A stretch of 64,000 bases of DNA. It comes from Candidatus Altimarinota bacterium (GTDB lineage: Bacteria; Patescibacteriota; Gracilibacteria; BD1-5; UBA6164). The notes beneath the pieces are model-generated. The model was not told where the DNA came from and searched no databases. It was given only the letters and a program-made list of their open reading frames with translations. Made by a program: the position numbers and the translations under genes. Location of the stretch: contig JABWCI010000003.1 of NCBI GenBank assembly GCA_013368515.1, positions 1 through 64,000 of the forward strand, given 5' to 3'. Numbering within the stretch: the stretch's first letter is position 1; each line of letters begins with the position of its first letter. Shown piece after piece: positions 44,316-56,459 of this stretch.

Positions 44316-44391
44316 TGGTGGATCCTCCGGGGATCGAACCCGGGACCTTCGCCTTAAGAGGGCGCTGCTCTACCAACTGAGCTAAGAATCC
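44316..44391 (-). tRNA. tRNA-Lys (anticodon CTT)
   Basis: A 76-base tRNA on the minus strand with a complete cloverleaf: acceptor GGATTCT pairs with AGGATCC (one G-U), D-loop with GG, anticodon stem GCGCC.. and loop CTCTTAA giving anticodon CTT (Lys, AAG), T-loop TTCGATC, discriminator A and encoded CCA. All usual invariant bases are present, in contrast with the tRNA at 27500. Confidence 0.95.
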
Positions 44392-44434
44392 AAAAATGCT
44401 TGGATATTCTAAGATTTTTAATCAAAAAAGCAAG

Positions 44435-44467
44435 AAAAAAATGACTTAATTAATTAAGTCATTTTTT
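44435..44467 (-). terminator. terminator at the end of the surface protein gene
   Basis: AAAAAATGACTTAATT and AATTAAGTCATTTTTT form a near-perfect palindrome; the stop codon is in the arm. Confidence 0.88.
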
Positions 44468-47400
44468 AATAATTAAATATTGTCCTAAAAGATATATTCA
44501 TAGTATAATTTCAAGCTGCTTGCTCTTCTCATACTAGTGATTTTATTTTCAATCTATGTGTATAAATATTTAATTCTCATGCAGTGTTTATCAAACTAGC
44601 TCTTGTAGCAACAACAGGATTTGTTGTTATATCTTTTTTTGGTCAACTATATGGACTATTATCATATCATACTCAGGTATTTCAATCCCAATTTATGATT
44701 ATATTTCATCTGCTATCTATCAAATTTGAATCTTTTAACAATTCTAGATTATAAGCTGCTCAAACAGTTCTGACAGTTATTATTATCTCATCAATTCAAT
44801 AAGTAGTTCATACATTTGAATTATAATTTGAAGTACTTACATTGAAACTTGGTTCATCCATATAAAATATTTTTGATATGGTTCAAGTATTTCCATTATT
44901 GTCATCTATAGTAAATATATAATTATATCTACCATATGGTAATCAAACCAAAGAAAAATTTGAATTTAAAGAGTTTATACTACTTGAAGAAAGATAAGTA
45001 GGAGAAATATCGCTTCACCAACTAGTTCAATTCCATCTAAAAAGTGAAAAGTTTCAAGTTGATAAATCTATACCAGTTCCATCTATACCATCGTTATAAT
45101 TTAAAGTTATATTTAAATCTTTTCAAGGTATAAGAGCAGAATCTATAACAGGAGTAGAATAAGTAAATACTGGGGCAATGTTATCTGTAGTAACACAATT
45201 TCAAACATGTCATACATTTGATTGAGTTATATTTGAATATACAGTATCTCAAGGTCTAAGCCAATCTAGTTGTATAAGTGCTCTTCAAGTATTTTCATAA
45301 AATTCTAACCTTATATTGTAACTAGTTCAAGCAGTCAATGTGTAGTTTCAATAATCATAAGTTGGTCAGTGATTTGTCCAATTATCTATAATTAAGTTTC
45401 AATCGATATATAATCTAACTCAATCATCACTATTTGTTCTAAATGTATGAATACCAGTTGTACTTGTTTGTATATATCATTCATAACTAGATGTAAAATA
45501 ATCAGCTGGTACACTAGAGTCAGGACTTAATGTTCCCCAGTTAAAATTTACACTATTAGTTGAAGTTTTATACAAAAGTAAGCTAGGAGAAAACGGAGGA
45601 GCTAAAACTCAATTATAATAACTAGAACAAAATCAAGGATTAAGAGTAGATAAATTTACAACAAACATAGAAAAAACTTTTTCATATAAACCTCACTCTC
45701 AATCATCAGTTCTAACTCTTATAGAATACACATCTTGGGAAAAAGAGTCTGCTATCTCATTTAAATAAAGAGTATTTCAAGTTATATAAAAAGAAGAGTT
45801 ATCTTCACTTCCTATTCAAGAAATTAAGCTATAAGTAAAAGTTTTTCAAGGATTTAAATCAATACTAGTAAAATCTCCTACACTTGTTCAAACTCAGTCT
45901 AAATGAAAAACTGTATTATTAGATAATGAAATATCGCTAGGAGTTGTATATGATGTATTATTTATTATATAATCTCAACTTACAAATGAATATGCTGTAT
46001 CTCATGGTCTCATCCAATCAAATTGCATAACAGCTCATCATCCATTTTCATAATATTCTAATACTATATCATAATAGTTTCAAGCAGTCAGAGAAAATGT
46101 TCAAGTACGATAAGTTGGGGCTTGATCAACCCAACCATTTATAACCAATGTACCATTTATATACAATCTAACTCAATCATCACTATTTGTTCTAAATGTA
46201 TGAGTTCCCGTTATATCTGTAGTTATTTTTCATGTCCATCTAGCAGTAAAACCATCAGCAGGTAAATTTGGATGAGGAATTCAAGTTCACCAGTTAAAAT
46301 TTATAGAAGTATCATTTCTAATAAGTCTAAGATTACTTTCTACAAAAGGACTTCAAGCCGTTCAAATATAATATCTTCAATTAAATCAAAATATAAATTG
46401 ATTAGATGAAGTTTGAAGAGATAGACTATCAATTCAAACTTGCTCTTGTCAATTTGAAACAAAAAATGCTTTAAACCTAAAAACTCATACTCATCAAAAT
46501 AAAGTATTAAGTGAAGATAAATTTGTATTTATAACAGATATACTATTTGAGTTAGCAACTCCTCAAGTTGTTGTAACCCAAGAAGTTCAATTAAAGTAAT
46601 ACCAAGTAGTTCAATTATTATTTGAAATTTGATATGTTATATCTCAAGTAGTTGTTGGAGTCAATATATGACTGATAGAAGTTATATCTTCTTCAAAATA
46701 AATTCAATTATTTGATACTACAAATGGATTTGTAGCATCATAATCAAATCTTATTATCTCAAGAGCATCACTTATATATGAAGATATATATAAATAATTT
46801 CATACTTTAAAAATACCATTTGCTCAATCAAGTAATTGTGCAGCAGCATTATGTAATATCTTTGTTATATAAACTGGTGTTGTTGGATCAGTTATATCTA
46901 CTACATTAACTGCATCATTTCAATAAGATGTAATAAATAATTTATTTCAATCTACAATCAAATCTCTTGGATTTGTTAAACTATAATTTCATCAAGTTAT
47001 ATTAGTAACTTCTACAGGAGTTAATGGATTACTTATATCTATAACCATTACTGAAGCATTTAAATATGCTGAAACATAAGCATAATTTCAACTTATTTCA
47101 ACATGATGTGCTCAATTTAACCTAGTTGTTTGACGAAGTTCTGTTACAAATGTAGGATTTACAGGGTTAGATATATCTATAACAGCTAGAGAATCTCTAT
47201 CATATGTAGCAACATAAGCATAATTCCCTACTACTTTTACATCTCTAGCTCAATTTAGGTTTCAATTTGCAACATAGTATTTTCAAGTATAAGTAGGAGT
47301 ATTTGGATTATTTACATTTATTACAGTCAATGAATCATCAACATTTGATGCAATATATACATAATCTCAAACTTTATATATTCATCTTGCTCAATTAAGT

Positions 47401-47903
47401 CTTGTAGTTGTTGTATTAAGTACTTGTCAAACTGCAAGTGGAGAAGCTGGATTTGTTACATCTATTATTTGTAGTGCATCAGAAACATTTGAAGCAACAT
47501 AAAGATAATTTCAATCTTTTACTATACCTGCTGCTCAGTCTAATCTAATAGTTCATCAATTATTTAATATTTGTGAAACAAAAACAGGGGCTGTCGGGTT
47601 ACTTATATCCAAAATAGTTACTCTGTCTCATAAAAAACTTGTCATATATGCATAATCTCAATCTACAACTATATCATATGCTCAGTTATATATTGTTGCA
47701 TTATTTATTCTTCATTGATGAGTTAAAGTATTTTGTTTTAACTCTATACTACTTGTATAAAAATCAAAACTATTAGTGTTTGATAATGTATAATCTCATG
47801 GATTATTAAAATCCCATGTATTTGTTGCAGCAAATACAAATGATGATTGAAAAAATAAAACTAAAAAAATGAATTTCAGAAACGAAAATATTTGTTTTTT
47901 CAT
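44466..47903 (-). CDS. large exported LVIVD-repeat and PA14-domain surface protein
   Basis: A 1145-residue exported protein with signal peptide (about 1-26). Residues about 60-360 hold about seven LVIVD beta-propeller-type repeats (e.g. NYAYVATYDRDSLAVIDISN). Two PA14 carbohydrate-binding domains follow, each with FRTNSDDGVRLYI and a nearby aromatic-rich end (about 510-640 and 755-890), with a cadherin-like stretch between. The C-terminal part is beta-rich. The protein probably binds glycans on another cell, which would fit host or prey attachment; that role is inference. UGA glycine is used throughout. Terminator overlaps the stop. Confidence 0.88.
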
Positions 47904-48017
47904 AAATTATAAATAATCCTTATAAAGTCTATATAAAATATACTTAAAAAAGTTAGAAAATCAAAAAATGAATTTATTTTATATTGCAAAAAATAGCTTT
48001 TTATTTAAAAGCAAAAT

Positions 48018-48045
48018 AAGAGAGATTTTTATATAAAAATCTCTC

Positions 48046-48047
<2 letters not shown>
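48018..48047 (-). terminator. terminator of ligA
   Basis: AAGAGAGATTTTTA and TAAAAATCTCTCTT palindrome; the ligA stop lies in its arm. Confidence 0.85.
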
Positions 48048-50163
<2,116 letters not shown>

Positions 50164-50477
50164 ACCCCTTTTTGTTAAAAAATAAATAAATAAAATATAA
50201 TATATAGTTAAAAATAATTGTTTTTAGGCTTATATAAGATAAAAAATAGTGTTTTTACTAGTTTTTAACATTATAAAAAAGAGTTATTTTTTGTATACAA
50301 AAATGATACAAAAGCCCTATTTTTAGCTAATATTTTTATATAATAATGTATACTTTTTTTATACAAAAATACAAGTTTTTTTAAAAAAATGTTTTTTATT
50401 TTTTAGTTACTTTTAACCTATTTTAAGCCAATACATTGAGTTAAGAAAAGTTTTTTTAAAAAAATGTTTTATTTTTT

Positions 50478-50506
50478 TTGAGTTAATTTTCAAAACCTGA
50501 TATAAT
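50478..50506 (+). promoter_or_regulatory. consensus-like promoter of the candidate RNA
   Basis: TTGAGT at 50478-50483 and TATAAT at 50501-50506 are separated by 17 bases, close to the ideal sigma-70 promoter. It lies within the second copy of a local repeat. Confidence 0.65.
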
Positions 50507-50931
50507 AGATATGTAAGTTAGTTCAAAGGACTACATCTTACAATCCTTAAAATTAATTTTTTCTCTGTTAGAATGGTACTTGCAAAAATCCAGCAAAATA
50601 CCTCACACTTTGATTTAGTTTACTAAATCACAAAAATAAAAACAAAAAGCGGATGATTAGTTATATTCATTTAATTATTAATAATAAATTAATAGTTGGA
50701 TGAATATAACTAACACCCTAAACAAAAAAATCGCAAAAAAATTTTGCAAAAATAAAAACAAAAGAGCATGGTGAATAGCTCTATAATAATTACCTAAACA
50801 GGGTTAAAATTAGGTGTGCAAATCACTACGAAAATCAAGGATTAGTTTTTCAAAACCGATCTTTATTCCCCTAAATTAGACTACAAAAAACTTTTTTTAT
50901 CATTTAGGAAGTGAATTTAGACAATTAATAG

Positions 50932-50969
50932 CTTGAGTCACTATTACCAAATATACTCAAGTTTTTTTT
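50932..50969 (+). terminator. terminator of the candidate RNA
   Basis: CTTGAGT and ACTCAAG arms, followed by TTTTTTTT; no plus-strand gene precedes it, so it marks an RNA end. Confidence 0.75.
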
Positions 50970-50982
50970 ATGCCTAAAAATC

Positions 50983-51010
50983 AAAAAAAGAGATTTAAAT
51001 CTCTTTTTTT
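50983..51010. terminator. bidirectional terminator at the SDR end
   Basis: AAAAAAAGAGATTTAAATCTCTTTTTTT, a near-perfect palindrome given here in two halves: AAAAAAAGAGATTT and AAATCTCTTTTTTT. Confidence 0.85.
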
Positions 51011-51012
51011 TA

Positions 51013-51795
51013 TTACCTATATCATCAATCAACCATATGATCCCTTCAAGAATTGTATGGGAGAGTAAGTAATGCCAATATATTTTGAGCTATTTCATCA
51101 GGTTTAGCCATTCTAGCAGACCATACTTTTTCAAGCTCTTTTCTCATCTCATCTTCTGGAACTGTTTTATTCATATCAGTGGCAATCCAACCTGGTCAGA
51201 TACCATTTATATGTATTTGATGATTTTTATGAAAATCTTCTCATATATTTCTAACCATATTTATCATTGCAGCTTTTGAAGCATCGTATGGAGCTGAAAA
51301 TATACCATAACTATCGACTCAATTTGTAGAAGTAATAAGAACTATTTTTCATCTAACTTCATCTATTATATCTTGATTAGACATTATATTTTTTGCATTT
51401 TTAAGTGCTAGAAAAGTTCAAGTAACATTTGTAGATAATACATGATTCCATAAATCAGCATCTTGTTCATCAAATGGAGTATCTGGACTTATTCAAATAG
51501 CATGAACAAGATAATCAACTCTTTTAAAAACTTTCTTAACTTCATCAAAAAAATCTTTTACTGATTCTTGATTAGCAGCATCATAAGGAAAAGATAATAC
51601 TGTATTATTTCCAGAGCCGCTTGTTTTTATCAAATCAAGTGCTTTTTTAGTTTTTTCTTCACTTCTACTACTTGTAACTACAACATTTCAACCAGATTTA
51701 GATATAAGTTGAGCTGTAGCTAGTCATATACCACTTGATCATCAAGTAACTACAGTAGTTGTTCAAGATAGATCAAAAGAAATCCTAGAATTCAT
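51013..51795 (-). CDS. short-chain dehydrogenase/reductase (FabG-like)
   Basis: A 260-residue oxidoreductase with a Rossmann fold. The cofactor loop is VTGGSSGIGLATA (about residue 16), the conserved IVLITSTNGVDSYGIFSAPYD holds the Ser and the YxxxK catalytic pair is YDASKAA (about 168). Such enzymes reduce 3-oxoacyl-ACP or other ketones. The substrate is not shown. It sits next to the foreign nhaA gene, both on the minus strand. Confidence 0.9.
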
Positions 51796-51872
51796 TTTAA
51801 AATAATTAAAAAAATAAATTACTATATATTATATAGTAATAAAATAAAAGTTCAAGTATTTTTAAAAAGAAA

Positions 51873-51895
51873 AAACCAGGCCGAAGCCTGGTTTT
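51873..51895 (-). terminator. foreign-looking terminator of nhaA
   Basis: AAACCAGGC-TTCG-GCCTGGTTT hairpin with a UUCG loop and following T run. This loop is typical of proteobacterial terminators, unlike the AT-rich A/T-tract hairpins elsewhere in the window. Confidence 0.85.
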
Positions 51896-51910
51896 CAGTT
51901 GAGAAAGCCC

Positions 51911-53101
51911 TCAGTTCACTTTTTTGACACCAAGAAGTCTTGCCAAAGCAAATGACAAAACAGCAGAGCCAAAGGAAAAAAGAGCACCCATTTTTGCAGC
52001 ATCTTGAACTGGTCCTGCAGGAAGAGCCACACCAGTGACAAACAAAGCCACCGTGAACCCAATACCAGCAATTTGACCAACAACAATAGTATCCTTTATA
52101 GTCATCCCTTTTGGCAACTGCAAACCGAGAATCCGGACTGCAAGTAATGCGAAAAGGAAAATCCCCAAAGGTTTGCCAATCAGTAATGCGAATGTAACTG
52201 CGTATGTCGCATCACCTACTGCTGAAAGTAGTACTCCAGCATTGAACAAACCAAAGAAGAAAAGGACAACCTCGACGAAAGGTTTTACTCGATGTTCAAA
52301 CTGGTTAAGTGTATCTTGTCTATGTCTTTCTCCTTCAGCAAAGAAGCCAAGGTCAGTTTCTGCATGTGGCATAGCCGGGATGATTGGAAGTAATCCAAGT
52401 GCTGGATGAATACCTGCCTCCTGAAAACCATACCACCCCAAAGCACCAAATGCAAGATAAGGCCAAAAACTTCTAACTTTAAACTTGCGATTCAATACAA
52501 GATAAGCAGTAAAGCTCATCAAGAAAGAAAATGCAAGCCATTCAAGCTTTATCTCACCTTGCGGGTAAAACAAAGCAAGAATTGTTAAACCAAGTGCATC
52601 ATCAGCAACTGCAAGCAAAAGCAAAAATGCAACAGCTGGATGACCTGAACCAAAAATCAACCTCCCTACAAGGTAAGAAAATGCAATATCGGTTGAAGTT
52701 GAGATAGCCCAGCCATTTTTCAAGGTATCAAGCGAGCCAAGAAAAACAGCAATCAGCAGATAAACAACTACCGGGCTGATAATGCCTCCCAGGGTAGCAA
52801 CCAAAGGAGTCAAGGCTTTTGTACCTTTTAAGGAACCATTTTTTAATATAATCCCTTCCCAGATTTCCTTTCCTGGAATTGCAAAGAAAAAAGCCATCAA
52901 AACATCATTGATGAGGTAATGGAGAGTCAAGACTCTTTGTCCATCAATCATCTGTCCGACATATGAATTGCTCAAGAGCACCATATGTCCTACATGATGA
53001 TAGTCATCATATGACAGGTTAGCCCAAAACAGGGCAATCAGAGCACCTAAAACTAATAGTAATGAATACTCCTCCAAAAATTTCCAAACTCGAACATACA
53101 T
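51911..53101 (-). CDS. nhaA: Na+/H+ antiporter NhaA, foreign gene
   Basis: Sodium/proton antiporter of 396 residues, the usual length. The ion-binding AVADDALGLTI (Asp pair), STSTDIAFSYL and IGKPLGIFL with its lysine are present. It differs from every neighbour: higher GC, glycines all GGN, arginine by CGA (twice) and CGG (once), a strong ribosome site (GAAAGGGG) and a UGA stop. Under the host code UGA would read as Gly and translation would run about 35 residues further through its own terminator to TAA near 51806. This is a recently acquired gene, probably from a standard-code bacterium. Confidence 0.95.
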   Translation of the reverse strand: MYVRVWKFLEEYSLLLVLGALIALFWANLSYDDYHHVGHMVLLSNSYVGQMIDGQRVLTLHYLINDVLMAFFFAIPGKEIWEGIILKNGSLKGTKALTPLVATLGGIISPVVVYLLIAVFLGSLDTLKNGWAISTSTDIAFSYLVGRLIFGSGHPAVAFLLLLAVADDALGLTILALFYPQGEIKLEWLAFSFLMSFTAYLVLNRKFKVRSFWPYLAFGALGWYGFQEAGIHPALGLLPIIPAMPHAETDLGFFAEGERHRQDTLNQFEHRVKPFVEVVLFFFGLFNAGVLLSAVGDATYAVTFALLIGKPLGIFLFALLAVRILGLQLPKGMTIKDTIVVGQIAGIGFTVALFVTGVALPAGPVQDAAKMGALFSFGSAVLSFALARLLGVKKVN

Positions 53102-53225
53102 ATAAAACCCCTTTCAAAAATCGAGACCTATATTATGTATAATATTATTTTTTTAGTTTTAGTAATCTTGATAAAAATAAAAACAAGAGTATATTTAAAA
53201 ATAAATAAATCGTAAAATTAAAAAA

Positions 53226-54200
53226 ATGAACAAAAAAATAGAAAAATTTTGAAAACTAATAAAAAAAGCTGAAAAAATACTTCTTATAAATCATATAAGA
53301 ATGGATCCTGATGCCTTTGGTAGTCTATGAGCATTTTATTATATACTTAAAAAAATATGAAAAGATGTAAAAGCTACTAATGATTTTTTACCACCTGAAA
53401 ATTTCTCGTTTTTAGAATCAAGCGATATTATAGAAACTGGTATAGATATAGCTGAATTTAATCCAGATTTAATAATCAGTTTTGATGCTGCAAGTATATG
53501 ACAGCTATGAGAAACATATATAAAATATGAAAATATATTTAAACAAAAAGATTTCGTTGTTATAGATCATCATATGACTAATTCTTGATTTGGAAGTATA
53601 AATATAATAGATGACAAATATTCTTCTACTTGTGAACTTGCTTTTGATATAATAGAAAAATTAGATCTTGATAAATATATAACAAAAAAAATAGCTACTT
53701 TATTAACAGCTTGAATTCATACTGATACCAATATATTTTATAACCAAAATACTTCAAGTCACACATTAAGAATTGCTGCAAAATTGATGGATTTCTGAGC
53801 TGATTTCAGATCTACAATGTATAATTTTTTTCAAAAGTCTAGTTGGGAAAGAACTAAGTTATTTTGATTTGTATTTGATAAAATGAAAAAAAGTGAAGAT
53901 GGTAAAATAATCTGGGCAATTATAACAAAAAAAGATTTTAAAAAAACTAAAACTTGAGATGAAGACACTTCTGGAATAATAAATAGACTCATAAATATAG
54001 ATTGAGTTGAAATAGCTTTTTTACTTCATGAATTATGAGATGAAGTAAAAGCAAGCTTTAGATCAAAAGAATTTAGTGTATGAGATTTTTGTGCTAGCTT
54101 TTGATGATGATGACATATGTTAGCAGCTTGATTTAGAAGTAAGAAAAATATAATAGAAGTAGAAAAAGAAATACTTGACAAATTATGAAAAAAGAATTAA
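53226..54200 (+). CDS. DHH-family phosphoesterase (NrnA-like)
   Basis: A 324-residue DHH/DHHA1 protein. Metal-binding motifs HIRMDPDAFGS (about residue 23), IISFDAAS, FVVIDHHMTN (DHH, about 115), and a C-terminal glycine-rich FGGGGHMLAAGF. Related to NrnA nano-RNase/pAp phosphatases and bifunctional oligoribonucleases, which clear short RNAs and pAp. The exact substrate is uncertain. The next gene follows after 34 bases. Confidence 0.88.
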
Positions 54201-54234
54201 AATATATTTAGTAATTAATTATTAAGTATATTCA

Positions 54235-54921
54235 ATGACAAATTTAAGTAGTATTAGAGATCATATAAGTTCTTCTCAAAAGAATGAATCAGTTGATATA
54301 ATATTGGCTGATGATATAATGAAATTAACATGATTAGGTGTTGACTCAATAGTATGATTAACTAAAAGATTATCAAAATTACCTATAAAAAAAGATATTG
54401 TACTTAATGTTCTAGATTTTGATGATACTTTATATTCTAGATTTAATCAGCTGCAAGAACCAATTTTTCAAGATAATAGATGAAGTGAATGAAATAGAGT
54501 AATAAGACAAATATGAATAGATAATTTTGTAAATAAGTTCTATAAAAAAACATGAGCTGTAATAAAATTATTAAGGATTTTAGAAAATCAAAACCATAAT
54601 CATAGATCTATCATACTTACAGCATGAGAAATGGATCTACAAAAACTTAAATGTGAAGCTGTTTGAATAGCTTGAAATAAGCCAAAAGTTGTTGTAGTAA
54701 AAGAAAGTAAAAGTAAACCAATGAAAATGCTACTTGAAATATTAGAATCTTGATATATTCCAGGTAAAATAATAGTATATGAAGATAGACCTGAATTTTT
54801 CTTATGAAGCAACTGAAAAACTCTTGCTAAAATGCTTGGCATAGAAATAGTTGTAGATCATATATTTTTAGAACAAGATGACACAACAAAAATAGCTAGA
54901 ATAGACCAAAATATATTTTAA
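54235..54921 (+). CDS. HAD-like hydrolase, uncertain substrate
   Basis: A 228-residue protein. The phosphatase-type motif NVLDFDDTLYSRF (about residue 58) has the DxDxT nucleophile pattern of the HAD superfamily, and ILTAGEM and IIVYEDRPEFF provide plausible later motifs. The N-terminal 50 residues are not recognised. It follows the DHH gene, and a terminator comes next. Substrate unknown. Confidence 0.72.
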
Positions 54922-54952
54922 AAAAGACTTAATTTTATTAAAGTCTTTTTTA
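54920..54952 (+). terminator. terminator after the HAD gene
   Basis: AAAAAGACTT and AAGTCTTTTT around an AT loop. Confidence 0.85.
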
Positions 54953-55013
54953 ATTGACAATTTTTTTCTATTTAATATAGTTAATCAGTTTTAAAATATA
55001 ATTTTTCTATAAT

Positions 55014-56432
55014 ATGAAAAAAACAAAAATCATAGCTACATTATGACCTGCAACTGATACAAAAGATAAAATAAAAGCTCTTTATGAAGCTTGAGTAAAT
55101 GTAGTAAGATTTAATTATTCCCATACAAATTATGAATATTTTACTTGAATTATAAACATAGTAAAACAATTGAATAATTCATGAGAAACAAATCTAGGTA
55201 TAATGGCAGATACAAAATGACCTGAGATTAGAACAAAAAAGATAGAAGAAAAAATAGTTATTTCAAAAGATGAAATAATATATCTTACAACTCTAAATTT
55301 AGAAGAAAAAACAAAAACAGACAGACAAAAAATAGTTTGTGATTATGAATATATAGTTTCAGATTTAAATATATGAGATACAATTGATATAGATACTTGA
55401 TTATTAAAAGTAAAAGTTATAGAAAAATATGAATTTAGTTTAACTTGCCAAGCATTAAATAATCATGTAATTTGATCAAAAAGACACTTAAATTTACCGT
55501 GAGTAAAATTAAAATTACCATGAGTAACTCAAAATGATAAAGAAGACTTAAAATTTGCAGTTTCTATGTGAGTAAACTTTATAGCTATGAGTTTTGTTAG
55601 AAATAGAGAAAATATACTAGAAATGAAAGAATTTTTAAAAGAAATAAATGCTCCTAGATGAATACAAATAATATCAAAAATAGAAAATAAAGAAGCACTT
55701 GATAACATAGATCAGATAATAGATGAGAGTCATGGTATCATGATTGCAAGATGAGATTTATGAGCAGAAGTTGCATTTGAAACACTTCCAATAATTCAAA
55801 GAGAAATAGCTACAAAATGTAAAAAAGAAGGTAAGTTTTTTATAGTTGCAACTCAAATGCTTGAAACTATGATAACAAATCCTATCCCTACTAGAGCAGA
55901 AATTACAGATATATTTAATGCAGCAATGCAAAAAGCAGATTGTACTATGCTTTCATGAGAAACTGCAGCTTGAAACTATCCTATTGAGGCTGTAAAAACT
56001 ATGTCAAATGTACTAGAATACACTGAAAGTCAAATAAAATACAAGCATGATTATTTTGAAAAAAATATTTGAAATGATGAAGATTTAAAAATGATTATTA
56101 AAAATGCAGTTATAACAGCTGAAAATATAGATGCAAAAAATATAATAATTTTTACAAATTCAGGTTTTATGGCAAAAGCTGTAGCAGCTTTTAGACCAAA
56201 TATGCATGTTTTTGCATTTACATATGATGATAAAATAAGAAAAAAAATGACTATATTATTTTGATTAAAGACATTTTTAATTGAAAAATCAAGCAATGAT
56301 AAAAACTTAGAAATAGCAATTAATACTTTACAAGATAAAAAATTACTGAAAACTTGAGATAAAATAGTTACAATTTATGATATAGAAAAAAATGGTAAAT
56401 TTATACCAAGTATACAAATAATAACAATATAA
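55014..56432 (+). CDS. pyk: pyruvate kinase
   Basis: Transfers phosphate from phosphoenolpyruvate to ADP; 472 residues, the usual length. Seen are KIIATLGPATD at the N-terminus, FNYSHTNYEY, IMADTKGPEIR, FIAMSFVRNRENI, IQIISKIENKEAL, IMIARGDLGAEV (catalytic block, about 237-250) and ATQMLETMI. A C-terminal domain ending at residue 472 completes it. Symbionts of this lineage often have partial glycolysis, and this enzyme can feed ATP from host-derived phosphoenolpyruvate; that last link is inference. Confidence 0.96.
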
Positions 56433-56459
56433 AAAAGAAGACTTAAAAGTCTTCTTTTT
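56431..56459. terminator. terminator between pyk and the RND gene
   Basis: AAAAAGAAGACTT and AAGTCTTCTTTTT around a three-base loop; both stop codons touch its arms, so it serves convergent genes. Confidence 0.9.

Larger units (their letters stand above)
50164..51012 (+). ncRNA. large gap with a candidate promoter-to-terminator RNA (about 50513-50969)
   Basis: No protein gene in 849 bases. The left part (50210-50470) is AT-rich with a 45-base repeat in two copies about 75 bases apart (from 50373 and 50448). A promoter at 50478-50506 (TTGAGT, 17 bases, TATAAT) points right. Beyond it lie hairpins GATTTAG/CTAAATC, TTAGTTATATTCAT/ATGAATATAACTAA, GCAAAA/TTTTGC, GAGC/GCTC and ACCTAA/TTAGGT, and a terminator at 50932-50969 (CTTGAGT/ACTCAAG then eight T). 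A transcript of about 450 bases is predicted. I do not recognise RNase P, tmRNA or SRP signatures. Bidirectional hairpin at 50983-51010. Confidence 0.55.

Noticed and set aside
50513-50969. RNase P RNA or tmRNA at the candidate RNA locus
   Set aside because: The conserved core of RNase P RNA and the tRNA-like ends of tmRNA are not visible; left as unassigned.
52173-52588. Plus-strand frames inside nhaA
   Set aside because: Antisense of a conserved antiporter with its active-site residues intact.
51911-53101. nhaA as pure contamination from another genome
   Set aside because: It lies inside continuous host-like sequence with host genes on both sides. A chimeric assembly cannot be ruled out without reads, but nothing in the sequence calls for it.
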